A stretch of DNA of 18,567 nucleotides, taken from NCBI GenBank assembly GCA_035938265.1, contig DASZHA010000055.1, positions 1 through 18,567 on the forward strand, written 5' to 3'. This stretch comes from DASZHA01 sp035938265 (GTDB lineage: Bacteria > Chloroflexota > Dormibacteria > DASZGP01). Within the stretch, counting starts at the first letter, position 1. Each line of letters starts with the position of its first letter. A model generated the notes under the pieces. It was not told where the DNA came from. It did no database searches and worked only from the letters and a program-made list of their open reading frames with translations. Both the position numbers and the translations under genes were made by a program. This document shows positions 1 through 7,259 of the stretch, in pieces.

Positions 1-845
1 GTTCCCGGCGACCCGGAGCTGCCCGAGGTGGCGTCACACGGGGAGAAGGACCCCAGGAACCCGCCGCCGGTGCCGCAGGTCGGCGGGTCGTGGAGGATGT
101 AGAAGCGCGTCTGCGTGACCCCGTTGAAGGGCGCGCTCAAACCCGGGGCCGATGTCGCGGCCTGGACCAGCACCACCGGGGTGTTGACCGTGGGCCGGCA
201 GTCCGGCGTGGCCGGGTACTGGATCCCGTCGTTGGGGTTGAGGGTGCACTTCGTGACCGGGCTGGCGCCGTAGGCGCTGTTGCGGGGCAGGTTCACCGAG
301 GAGCTGGTGTAGCTCTGCACCAGCAGCGGCGCCATTTGGACGGCGCCGCCGGGCACGGTGATCATGCCGCTGGCGGTCGCGGCGATCGTGGTCTGGCCAA
401 AACCCAGGGCGCTCATGAAGTTGGTTGGCGCCGTGCGGCTCAGGCTGACGCTGAAACCGCGGACCTGGGACGCGCCTGGGCAGGTGGCATTGCACTGGTT
501 GGACAGCGCGACGCCAGTGCTGTCGAGGGCGGTGGCCGTGGGGGTGCCCATGATCGAGCTGGCGTAGCCGTCCTTGACCACAACGGCGGTGGCGGCGTTG
601 TGTGCGGTGGTGAACGCCCCCGCCACCGACCCGGGCGGGAGATACCCGCTGACGACGTTGCTGCGGAAGTAGCTGGAGGTTGCCGCCAGCGCCGCCATGT
701 CCGCGGCCCGCTGCAGCGAGCGCTGCGTCAGGTAGCTGTTGCCACCGTCGATCGCCAGGCCCAGGAAGCCGACGAAGGCGACCATCCCCAGGGCGATGAT
801 AGGCAGCGACTGGCCGCGCTGGCCGACGCGCGAGCGTAGGGGCAC
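1..845 (-). CDS. TadG-like Flp pilus assembly protein, C-terminus cut by window edge
   Basis: This open frame runs from about 845 off the left edge. Its N-terminus has the TadG-like pattern: a short basic stretch, the RGQ tripeptide, a hydrophobic helix ending in GLAIDGGN, then LQRAADMAALAAT. In the family this single membrane anchor carries a periplasmic or extracellular domain that supports Tad (tight adherence) pilus assembly. The visible outer part is rich in Ser, Thr, Ala and Pro and has several paired cysteines, suggesting disulfides. The GTG at 845 follows AGGGCG closely and lies five bases past the tadE stop. An in-frame ATG at 878 would give an 11-residue longer protein that overlaps tadE. 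The family is clear from the N-terminus; the exact subfamily cannot be judged because the C-terminus, where a von Willebrand A domain would lie, is missing. Confidence 0.75.
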   Translation of the reverse strand, partial: MPLRSRVGQRGQSLPIIALGMVAFVGFLGLAIDGGNSYLTQRSLQRAADMAALAATSSYFRSNVVSGYLPPGSVAGAFTTAHNAATAVVVKDGYASSIMGTPTATALDSTGVALSNQCNATCPGASQVRGFSVSLSRTAPTNFMSALGFGQTTIAATASGMITVPGGAVQMAPLLVQSYTSSSVNLPRNSAYGASPVTKCTLNPNDGIQYPATPDCRPTVNTPVVLVQAATSAPGLSAPFNGVTQTRFYILHDPPTCGTGGGFLGSFSPCDATSGSSGSPG

Positions 846-849
846 CGCC

Positions 850-1392
850 CTACTCGATGGTGCCGGCGCTGGTGGCATTGATGGCGAACCCCGAGGGCAT
901 GACCCGGTTGATGGTCGACGTGGTCGCGCTCCAGGGGACGGCAACCTTGACCTGGACCAGGTCGCCAACCAGCGGACTGCTGCAGTCCGCCCGCGGGCAG
1001 GACGAGGCCGCGGTGTAGGAGGTCGCCCCCGTATCGGCAGTGCCAATCGCGCACGGCGTGGCGGGTGCGGTCGAACACTCAGTGGTGTTGACGGTGAAGT
1101 AGTCGATCGAGATCTGGCTGTTGGTGACCGTGGTGCCGGCGCGCGCGCCCTCGTTGATCACCTGCTGCCGGATGGCGGCCAGGGTGGTGTTGGGGGCCGA
1201 GCCGCTGACGCTGATGTTGACGGTGGCGTAGCGCACCGCCTCGCGGGTTCCGTGCGTGAGCGCGTTGGCGGCGATGGACACGCGGCCGAGGTCGACGATC
1301 CCCAGCACCACCAGCAGCAGCACCGGCAGCGTCAGGGCCATCTCGACCGCGGACTGTCCCCGGCTGCGCTGGCGCAGCCCGGCCAGGGTCAC
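850..1392 (-). CDS. tadE: TadE-family minor pilin-like protein
   Basis: This 180-residue protein begins with a basic stretch, RGQSAVEMALTLPVLLL and a hydrophobic helix to about residue 37. That is the TadE-like domain: a conserved Glu in a prepilin-like N-terminal helix. TadE proteins are pseudopilins processed by the prepilin peptidase and needed for Flp pilus biogenesis. The outer part holds four cysteines in a Ser/Thr-rich segment (about residues 104-137), unlike the simplest TadE proteins and suggesting two disulfides. The GTG start overlaps the tadC stop by four bases (GTGA), so translation is probably coupled, and the next gene is TadG-like, the usual order. Family assignment is firm. 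Its exact role (minor pilin or assembly factor) is inferred. Confidence 0.85.
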   Translation of the reverse strand: MTLAGLRQRSRGQSAVEMALTLPVLLLVVLGIVDLGRVSIAANALTHGTREAVRYATVNISVSGSAPNTTLAAIRQQVINEGARAGTTVTNSQISIDYFTVNTTECSTAPATPCAIGTADTGATSYTAASSCPRADCSSPLVGDLVQVKVAVPWSATTSTINRVMPSGFAINATSAGTIE

Positions 1393-2321
1393 GGCGCCCC
1401 CTGGATGGTGTTGAAGGCCTGGATCAGCGCCGGGGTGAGGATGACGATGAACAGCGTCGGGAAGATCAAAAAGACCAGCGGTAGCAGCATCTTGATGGTC
1501 GCCTGGTTGGCCAGCTCCTCGGCGTGGTCGCGGTAGCGGCGACGGATGTCCTCGCTCTGAACCCGGAGCTCGTCGGCAATCGGCGCGCCGCGCTTGAACG
1601 ACTCTCCCAGGCCGACGACGAAGATCCGCAGCTCCTCGATGTCGACGCGATCGGCCATGCGGTGGAGGGCATCAAGCCGGCCCGTGGCGTACTGGATCTG
1701 GCGGAGCACGCCGCGCAGCTCGTCGACCAGGGGCCCGGCCATGTACTCGGACTCCACAACCTTGGCCAGGGCCACGTCGAAGGGCGCCCCGGCATCGACG
1801 CAGATGCTGAGCAGGTCGCAGACCTCGGGTAGCTGGCGGCGGATCGCCTCTCGGCGCCGCCGCAGGGCCTGGTTCAGGAAGAGGTCGGGCAGGTAGTAGC
1901 CGCCGATTCCGAGGACAACGGCCGTCAGGGCCACCGAGAACACGCCGTAGCCAAGCGGGTTGATTCCAGAGCTCAGCAGGAAGAGGGCCATGACCAGGGT
2001 GACGACGACGCCGATGATCGCTTTGATCACCAGCAGGCGGCCGACGGTGAGGCCAAACGGGCGGCCGGCGAGGCTGATGCGGTCCTGGGCTCGCCGCAAA
2101 CGCTCGGCGGGAGTACGGCGGCGGAAGAAGTCGTCCAGGGGCACCAGGATCCTCTCCGCCAGCGGCCGGTTCAGCTCAGGGCTGGTCACCGCCACCGGGA
2201 GGGCCGCCCGCCGCAACCGCTCCTGCATGATCGCGCTGCGCGACGACATCTGGGCCAGGGCCACGGCGATCATCAGGATTCCCGCCCCGCAGAAGACCGC
2301 CACCAGCACCGCAACCGTCAT
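1389..2321 (-). CDS. tadC: Tad pilus inner-membrane platform protein TadC
   Basis: This 310-residue membrane protein has an N-terminal helix (about 3-24), two hydrophobic segments (about 100-150), a cytoplasmic type II secretion F (T2SSF) domain at about 165-275 and a C-terminal hydrophobic pair. The T2SSF domain shows the family pattern: a LPEVCDLL helix, an alpha-helical bundle and the GAPIADEL segment. TadC pairs with TadB as the inner-membrane platform that couples the motor ATPase to pilin extraction. Its ATG lies two bases after the tadB stop, and its end overlaps the start of tadE, so the four genes form one transcription unit. TadB and TadC are paralogues. I assign this one as TadC from its order after TadB and its longer pre-domain region. 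Confidence 0.88.
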   Translation of the reverse strand: MTVAVLVAVFCGAGILMIAVALAQMSSRSAIMQERLRRAALPVAVTSPELNRPLAERILVPLDDFFRRRTPAERLRRAQDRISLAGRPFGLTVGRLLVIKAIIGVVVTLVMALFLLSSGINPLGYGVFSVALTAVVLGIGGYYLPDLFLNQALRRRREAIRRQLPEVCDLLSICVDAGAPFDVALAKVVESEYMAGPLVDELRGVLRQIQYATGRLDALHRMADRVDIEELRIFVVGLGESFKRGAPIADELRVQSEDIRRRYRDHAEELANQATIKMLLPLVFLIFPTLFIVILTPALIQAFNTIQGAP

Positions 2322-2323
2322 GA

Positions 2324-3262
2324 CTAGATCTCGATGTCCACGAGGCGAGACATGACGAAGTACGCGACGCTGACCAGGATGGCGCCCACCACGATGGCCA
2401 TGAAACCGGCCACCGTCGTGAAAAGCGGCGCCATGTAGCTGGGTGCGATCACCAACAGGAGGACGGCGACGCCGATCGGCAAGAGCGTGATCAGCCGGCT
2501 CGAGAGTCGGACCTGGGAGGTGAGCACCCGGATGCGGTCCTTCAGACGGATGCGTTCGCGCATCGTGGCCGAGATCGACTCCAGCACGGTGGCGAGGGTC
2601 CCGCCCATCTCCCGGTTGATCTGGATGGCCGACACCACCATCGCCAGGTCGCGGCTGTCGATGCGGGCCGCGATGCGGGCGAGGGCATCGTCAAGCGAGA
2701 GACCCAGCTGCAGCTCGCGGTCGATCCGGCCGAACTCTTCGCCAATAGGCGCCGGGAGGCTTTCCGCGACGGCGGCGATGGACTGCGACACCGAGGCCCC
2801 GGTTTGCAGGGCGTTGCTCATCACCTGCAGCGCCTCGGGCAGCTGCTTAATGACGTCGGTGCGCCGGTGGTTGCGGCGGGCGCGCAGCAGAACGGTGGGA
2901 AGGAAGAACGCTGCCAGCGCCAGCAGCAGGGCCAGCGGCAGCTGGGTGCTGACCAGGACGGTGAGGACGAAGACAAGCAGCGGGAAGAGGACCCGGACCA
3001 GGTACCACTCCTGGGGCCGCAGGCTGAGGTTGGCCCGCGACAGGGCCTCGGCCGTCCGCGTAGCGCGCCCCTGCCGGGCGAACGGCAGCGTCAACTGGTC
3101 GATGAACTTCTCGATCAACGTGCCGCCGTCGGCGTTCCCGCCCGCCGGCTCGTGGTTGCCGTCCTCCAGGCCGGCGCCCCGCATCGTGACGTAGACGGCG
3201 AGGGTCACCAGCACGATCCCGGCAGCGAGCAGACAGCCCGCCACCAGCGCCACCAGGCTCAC
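2324..3262 (-). CDS. tadB: Tad pilus inner-membrane platform protein TadB
   Basis: This 312-residue protein has an N-terminal helix (about 5-27), a linker, two hydrophobic segments (about 88-125), a T2SSF domain (about 135-255) and two C-terminal membrane helices. The domain contains LPEALQVMSNALQTGASVSQS and the NREMGGTLATVLE segment typical of TadB and of GspF/PilC-type platform proteins. It should act with TadC at the cytoplasmic membrane in Flp pilus extrusion or type II-like secretion. The GTG start lies nine bases after the cpaB stop, and the stop is two bases before tadC. In most Tad loci the ATPase TadA/CpaF sits directly upstream of tadB. Here that place is taken by cpaB, so the motor is encoded elsewhere or absent. 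Confidence 0.9.
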   Translation of the reverse strand: MSLVALVAGCLLAAGIVLVTLAVYVTMRGAGLEDGNHEPAGGNADGGTLIEKFIDQLTLPFARQGRATRTAEALSRANLSLRPQEWYLVRVLFPLLVFVLTVLVSTQLPLALLLALAAFFLPTVLLRARRNHRRTDVIKQLPEALQVMSNALQTGASVSQSIAAVAESLPAPIGEEFGRIDRELQLGLSLDDALARIAARIDSRDLAMVVSAIQINREMGGTLATVLESISATMRERIRLKDRIRVLTSQVRLSSRLITLLPIGVAVLLLVIAPSYMAPLFTTVAGFMAIVVGAILVSVAYFVMSRLVDIEI

Positions 3263-3271
3263 GACCGGCCT

Positions 3272-4027
3272 CTAGTGGATCCCGTAGGTGCCGTTGAAGT
3301 CAGAGGGACCGACCGGGCCGGCCTTGATCGTGGGCGCGCCGACATCCTTGTGGGAGCGAAGAACGAAGGTGTACTGGCCATTGCTGAAGAGGTAGACCAG
3401 CTGCATCGCCTGGTCCACCGGCACGAAGACCACCCAGGTGTTGCCCCTGGGAGTCGCCTGCCCGCTGCTGGTGGCGCCCCCGCTGGCGGGGCTGTTGACG
3501 AGCTGGACGGTCAGGTCGCGGAAGGTGGCGGCCACCTGCCCCGGCGGCTGGCCGGGGAGTCCGCGGACGAGGATGTCGACGTGGTCGCCACTCTGCACGA
3601 AGCCGGCTACGTTGTTGATCGGGTCGCCCGACGGGATGGCTACCGCCACCTGGCCCGCGGGTACGTCCAGCACCCCCTGTTGGGTGGTCGGCGCCGCCGC
3701 CGGCGCTGACACCAGCACGTCAGAGGTCAGCGGCGTGTTCCTGGCGAGGGCAACCGCGGCAAAGCCCTTGACCTGGTTGACGTCGGTGAAGCTGTGACTG
3801 GGAACCGCGTCGGGCTGGTACTTGACCACGGTGAGGTCGCCACTGCCCACCGAGGCCCGGGCGGCGATGTCATGCGACGCGACCACCACGGAAACGCTCT
3901 GGCCCGGGACCGAGATACTCCCCGGCTGGGAAACAAGTACCACCACCAGGATGCCGCCCAGCAAAGCAACGACGATGCCGGCGACGAGGATGTAGGTTGG
4001 GTTGCGATTGCGCGAGACGACTGCCAC
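3272..4027 (-). CDS. cpaB: Flp pilus assembly protein CpaB/RcpC with SAF domain
   Basis: This 251-residue protein has a basic N-terminus, one membrane helix (about residues 12-33) and then a SAF-type domain (about 44-110) with VVVASHDIAARASVGSGDL and the later GFAAVALARNTPL. A CpaB/RcpC C-terminal region follows, with VAVAIPSGDPINNVAGFVQSGDHVDIL at about 126-153. CpaB/RcpC is an anchored periplasmic or cell-envelope factor of Tad pili. In diderms it works near the CpaC secretin, and a secretin-free role is likely in a monoderm. The GTG start follows the TAA of the upstream ATPase with no spacer. The lack of a secretin gene here fits either a monoderm host or a split locus. Family assignment is good; the mechanism is inferred from family knowledge. 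Confidence 0.88.
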   Translation of the reverse strand: MAVVSRNRNPTYILVAGIVVALLGGILVVVLVSQPGSISVPGQSVSVVVASHDIAARASVGSGDLTVVKYQPDAVPSHSFTDVNQVKGFAAVALARNTPLTSDVLVSAPAAAPTTQQGVLDVPAGQVAVAIPSGDPINNVAGFVQSGDHVDILVRGLPGQPPGQVAATFRDLTVQLVNSPASGGATSSGQATPRGNTWVVFVPVDQAMQLVYLFSNGQYTFVLRSHKDVGAPTIKAGPVGPSDFNGTYGIH

Positions 4028-4834
4028 TTAGGCCTTGACCTCCACGGGTTGGGTGGTGCGCATCACGCTCTCGGCCATGCCCAAGATGGCCGCGCTGATC
4101 GCGGCGCGCTGGCGGAAGAGGACGAACGGCTCACCGCTGTCGATGGCCATCACCGCCACCCTTGAGTCATGGGGAATGCTGGCCAGCATGGTCCGCTGGA
4201 TGGCGTCGGCGACATCCGCGCTTTTGAAGTCGGTGTGCTCGTGGGGCTGGTTGAGCACCACCTCGATGCGGTCGTCGTGGATCTGGAGCTGGTGTAGCAG
4301 GCCCCGCGCCAGGCGCAGGCTCTTCAGCGACGTCGTCAGCGGCGTGGTCACCAGCAGCACCCGGTCACAGGCGTCCAGGACCGAGGCGCCGGCGTCGCCA
4401 AGGTGACGGCCGAGGTCGACGACGACGACGTCGAAGCGGTGGCGAAGGATGGTCATGACCACCCCCAGCTGGGACACGCCGGTCTCCACCAGCTCGCCAA
4501 GCTCGGGTCGGAGCGGGGCAGCCAGCACGTGGACCCTGTCGGCCACCTTGATCAGGGTCTCGTCGACAACCTGCTCGTCGAGGTCGATCACGGACGAGGT
4601 CACCAGGTCGACGACGGTGCTGTGCTCGTCGGGTGTCTTGAACATCGAGGCGACGTCGCCGTACTGGAGATCCAGGTCGACGATGACCACGTTCTTGCGC
4701 TGGCTGTCAGCCAGGGCGCAGGCGAAGTTGACGGCGATGGTGGTGGCCCCGGAGCCGCCCTTGCCGCTGTAGACCGCGATCAGCCGGCCGGCTGGTTTCG
4801 CGGCCGTGCGCGTAGGTTGTATTGCCTCGATCAC
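4028..4834 (-). CDS. cpaE: CpaE/TadZ-like MinD-family ATPase of the Tad pilus
   Basis: This 268-residue P-loop ATPase of the SIMIBI/MinD class has a deviant Walker A motif SGKGGSGATT (residues 23-32, signature lysine K25), VVIVDLDLQYGD at 49-60 (the Walker A'/switch area) and FDVVVVDLGRHLGD near 135. No N-terminal receiver domain is present, whereas many CpaE/TadZ proteins have one. In Tad systems this ATPase positions the pilus machine at the pole or membrane. It is the first gene of the unit, with a GTG start in a 61-base gap after typA and a stop abutting cpaB. No clear ribosome binding site is visible. A generic ParA/MinD role is the alternative, but the operon context favours pilus localisation. 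Confidence 0.82.
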   Translation of the reverse strand: MIEAIQPTRTAAKPAGRLIAVYSGKGGSGATTIAVNFACALADSQRKNVVIVDLDLQYGDVASMFKTPDEHSTVVDLVTSSVIDLDEQVVDETLIKVADRVHVLAAPLRPELGELVETGVSQLGVVMTILRHRFDVVVVDLGRHLGDAGASVLDACDRVLLVTTPLTTSLKSLRLARGLLHQLQIHDDRIEVVLNQPHEHTDFKSADVADAIQRTMLASIPHDSRVAVMAIDSGEPFVLFRQRAAISAAILGMAESVMRTTQPVEVKA

Positions 4835-4895
4835 GGGCCCATGCTAACCAGCCCCCTGCGGCATCTAGCCGGAGCGGAGTGTCAGGTCTGTAACG

Positions 4896-6719
4896 TCAGA
4901 CTCGGCCCTGGGTGCGGCGGGCGCGGGACTGCTCGACCTCGGTCAACCAGCGCTTGCGCAGCCGGATGGCCTTGGGCGTCACCTCCAGGAGCTCGTCATC
5001 CTCGAGGAAGTCGAGGCACTGCTCGAGGCTCATCTTGACGGCCGGCGTGAGCCGTACGGCGATGTCCGCGGTCGAGGAGCGGATGTTGGTCTTCTGTTTC
5101 TCCTTGGTGACATTGACGGCGATGTCGCCGGGGCGCTTCTGCAGGCCCACGATCATGCCCTCGTAGACCGGGTCGCCGGGCTCGACGAAGGTGGTGCCGC
5201 GCTCCTGGGCGTTGGAGATGCCGTAGGCCACCGCCGCCCCGGCGCTGGAGGCGGTCAGGGCGCCGTTGCGCTCGCCGCTGAGGTCGCCGGCCCAGGGCCT
5301 GTAGCCCAGCAGCAGCGACCCCATCACGCCGTTGCCGCCGGTCAGGGTGAGGAAGGCGTTGCGGAAGCCGATCAACCCCCGGGTGGGGATGGTGTACTCC
5401 AGGCGCACGCCCCCCTTGTGGTCGTAGTCAATCTCCACCATCTGGCCACGGCGTTTGCCGAGCGCCTCGGTGATGGCGCCGACGTACTCCTCGGGGGCGT
5501 CGACGGTGAGGTGCTCTACCGGCTCCATCCGCTTGCCTTCGACCTCCTTGACGATCACCTGCGGCCGCGACACCTGGAACTCGTAGCCTTCGCGGCGCAT
5601 GGTCTCGATCAGCACCGCAAGGTGAAGCTCGCCCCGGCCGCTGACCAGGAAGGCATCCGGCGAGTCGGTGTCCTCGACGCGCAGCCCGAGGTTGACGTCC
5701 AGCTCCTTGTAGAGGCGGGCTCGCAGCTGGCGCGAGGTCGACATCTTGCCCTCGCGGCCGCTGAACGGCGAGGTGTTGACCGCGAATGTCATCTGCACCG
5801 TTGGCTCGTCGATGGTGATCCTTGGCAGCGGGTCGGGGGTATCGGGATCGGTCAGGGTGTCGCCGATGCTGACATCGTCGATTCCCGCCAGCACCACGAT
5901 GTCGCCGGCGCTGGCCTCGTCCACCGGCACCCGGGTGAGTCCCCGGTGGAGCAGCACCTGGGCGACCTTGCCGCGGCGCGGCTCGCCCTCGCCCGTCAGC
6001 ACGGCGAGGGTATCGCCTGGCCGGACCGAGCCCCGGAAGACGCGACCCACGGCCAGCCGGCCCACGTAGTCGTCGTAGGCCAGGTTGGCGACCAGCATCT
6101 GGAAGGGCCCCTCCTCCATCACCGGCGCGGGGACGCGGTCGAGGATGGCCTCGAACAGCGGCGCCAGCGTTGGCTCGAGGGCGTCAGCCGACCTGCCGGC
6201 CCGGCCCTCCTTGGCGATGGCGTAGATCACGGGGATGTCGAGCTGGTCGGAGTCCTCGGCCAGCTCCAGGAAGAGGTCGTGGGCCGCCTCCAGCGCCTTC
6301 TCGGGGGCGGCGTGGGGGCGGTCGAGCTTGTTGATCACCAGGATTGGCCGCAGCCCCTGCTCGAAGGCCTTGCGCAGGACGAACCGAGTCTGGGGCATCG
6401 GGCCCTCGGCGGCGTCGACCAGGAGCAGGCAGCCGTCGGCCATGCTGAGGACGCGCTCCACCTCGCCCCCGAAATCGGCGTGGCCGGGGGTGTCGATGAT
6501 GTTGATGACGGTGTCGCGGTAGAGCACCGCGGTGTTCTTGGCCAGGATGGTGATGCCCTTCTCCCGCTCCAGGGCGTTGGAGTCGAGGATCAGGTGCCCC
6601 ATGTCCTGGTTCTCGCGGAAGGTGTGGCTCTGCTTCAGCATCTCGTCGACCAGGGTGGTCTTGCCGTGGTCGACGTGGGCGACGATGGCCAGGTTGCGGA
6701 CGTCGTGGCGGATGCGCAC
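4896..6719 (-). CDS. typA: Ribosome-associated translational GTPase TypA/BipA
   Basis: This 607-residue GTPase matches the usual TypA/BipA length. Visible GTPase motifs are G1 AHVDHGKT (14-21), the EREKGITI switch I region (51-58), G3 DTPGH (76-80) and G4 NKLD (130-133). The EF-Tu-like domain II and the EF-G-like domains III and V follow. The C-terminal TypA-specific part contains GLIGFRNAFLT, GERNGALTASSAGAAVAYG and the NIRSSTAD segment. TypA binds the ribosome and supports 50S assembly and growth under stress or cold. The GTG start gives VRIRHDVRNLAIVAHVDHGK, as expected. No good Shine-Dalgarno is seen, and the gene begins 32 bases after a small conserved gene, so it may be cotranscribed with it. 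It is a conserved housekeeping gene with nothing odd. Confidence 0.97.
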   Translation of the reverse strand: MRIRHDVRNLAIVAHVDHGKTTLVDEMLKQSHTFRENQDMGHLILDSNALEREKGITILAKNTAVLYRDTVINIIDTPGHADFGGEVERVLSMADGCLLLVDAAEGPMPQTRFVLRKAFEQGLRPILVINKLDRPHAAPEKALEAAHDLFLELAEDSDQLDIPVIYAIAKEGRAGRSADALEPTLAPLFEAILDRVPAPVMEEGPFQMLVANLAYDDYVGRLAVGRVFRGSVRPGDTLAVLTGEGEPRRGKVAQVLLHRGLTRVPVDEASAGDIVVLAGIDDVSIGDTLTDPDTPDPLPRITIDEPTVQMTFAVNTSPFSGREGKMSTSRQLRARLYKELDVNLGLRVEDTDSPDAFLVSGRGELHLAVLIETMRREGYEFQVSRPQVIVKEVEGKRMEPVEHLTVDAPEEYVGAITEALGKRRGQMVEIDYDHKGGVRLEYTIPTRGLIGFRNAFLTLTGGNGVMGSLLLGYRPWAGDLSGERNGALTASSAGAAVAYGISNAQERGTTFVEPGDPVYEGMIVGLQKRPGDIAVNVTKEKQKTNIRSSTADIAVRLTPAVKMSLEQCLDFLEDDELLEVTPKAIRLRKRWLTEVEQSRARRTQGRV

Positions 6720-6751
6720 ACCCGCCGGGGGTGATTGGTCGCTGCTGGTTG

Positions 6752-7171
6752 CTACAGGGCCCTCATCCGGTTGTTCCGGGGGTTGTGCTCGACCTCGGCC
6801 TTGCCGAGCGCCTCCATCAGGGGCGGGATGTACATGCCGAAGCGGCCGCGGTAGCCCTTCTTGAGGCCATACCAGCCGCCCACGGGGTTGTCCGCGGCGC
6901 GGCCCCAGGCCTCCACGGTGCCGTCCGCCGCCGCCTTCTGCTCGTCGGCCGCGCCCAATGGCATCCAGTCACCGTGCTTCTTGAGCATCGCCTGGAGGTC
7001 GTCGAGCGCCCGCAGCTGGTAGCTCAGCTTGGTGCTGCCGACGACGCAGACCAGCGCCGGTGGGTCCTGGGTCTCGTCCTTGTACATCTGGTACTCGGAG
7101 GTGCCCGGAGGCGTCTTCAAGACCCACGGGTCTTCCTTGGTGCCGGATCCTTTTGCGTCGTTCTTTGCCAT
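6752..7171 (-). CDS. Conserved small soluble protein of unknown function
   Basis: This 139-residue soluble protein has no membrane segment or signal peptide. It begins MAKNDAKGSGTKEDPWVLKT and ends with the charged, Asn/Arg-rich tail EVEHNPRNNRMRAL. Distinct blocks are KTPPGTSEY (19-27), a middle stretch LRALDDLQAMLKKHGDWMPLG (53-73) and VEAWGRAADNPVGGWYGLKKG (86-106). I recall near-identical hypothetical proteins in many soil bacteria but know no function. The start is decided by a very strong Shine-Dalgarno (GGAGGAGG, six bases before the ATG), which is rare in this window; longer in-frame starts up to 7510 run into the divergent gene and are rejected. It lies 32 bases before typA on the same strand. 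The strong translation signal suggests an abundant product. Confidence 0.8.
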   Translation of the reverse strand: MAKNDAKGSGTKEDPWVLKTPPGTSEYQMYKDETQDPPALVCVVGSTKLSYQLRALDDLQAMLKKHGDWMPLGAADEQKAAADGTVEAWGRAADNPVGGWYGLKKGYRGRFGMYIPPLMEALGKAEVEHNPRNNRMRAL

Positions 7172-7177
7172 CGCTCG

Positions 7178-7185
7178 CCTCCTCC
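7178..7185 (-). promoter_or_regulatory. Strong ribosome binding site of the small conserved gene
   Basis: On the minus strand this reads GGAGGAGG, six bases before the ATG at 7171. It is the best Shine-Dalgarno match in the window and fixes the start of the 139-residue protein. Most other genes here lack a comparable signal. Confidence 0.8.
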
Positions 7186-7205
7186 AAGTATTGCTGACGA
7201 AGTCG

Positions 7206-7233
7206 AGTGTAACTATTTGGCTACCGATGGAAA
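7206..7233 (-). promoter_or_regulatory. Possible sigma70-type promoter for the small gene and typA
   Basis: On the minus strand TTTCCA (7233-7228) and TACACT (7211-7206) are 16 bases apart, each matching four of six consensus positions. They lie in the 88-base divergent gap and would give a 5' leader of about 25-30 bases carrying the strong ribosome binding site. It would serve the small gene and perhaps typA. The match is modest, so this is only a candidate. Confidence 0.35.
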
Positions 7234-7259
7234 GGCGCGCGGGTCGGTAGCTTTGAACA

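Noticed and set aside
34..495. Minus-strand 153-codon frame with an ATG inside the TadG-like region
   Set aside because: It is Arg-, Pro- and Gln-rich and lies in a different frame from the clear TadG-like protein, which covers the same bases.
2804..3709. Plus-strand open frame opposite tadB and cpaB
   Set aside because: It spans two genes on the other strand that have recognised domains. Its Gln-, Arg- and Gly-rich composition fits a shadow frame.
5418..6734. Long plus-strand open frame opposite typA (438 codons)
   Set aside because: It is antisense to a clearly identified GTPase gene. Its His-, Val-, Asp- and Gln-rich composition is typical of high-GC shadow frames and no domain is seen.
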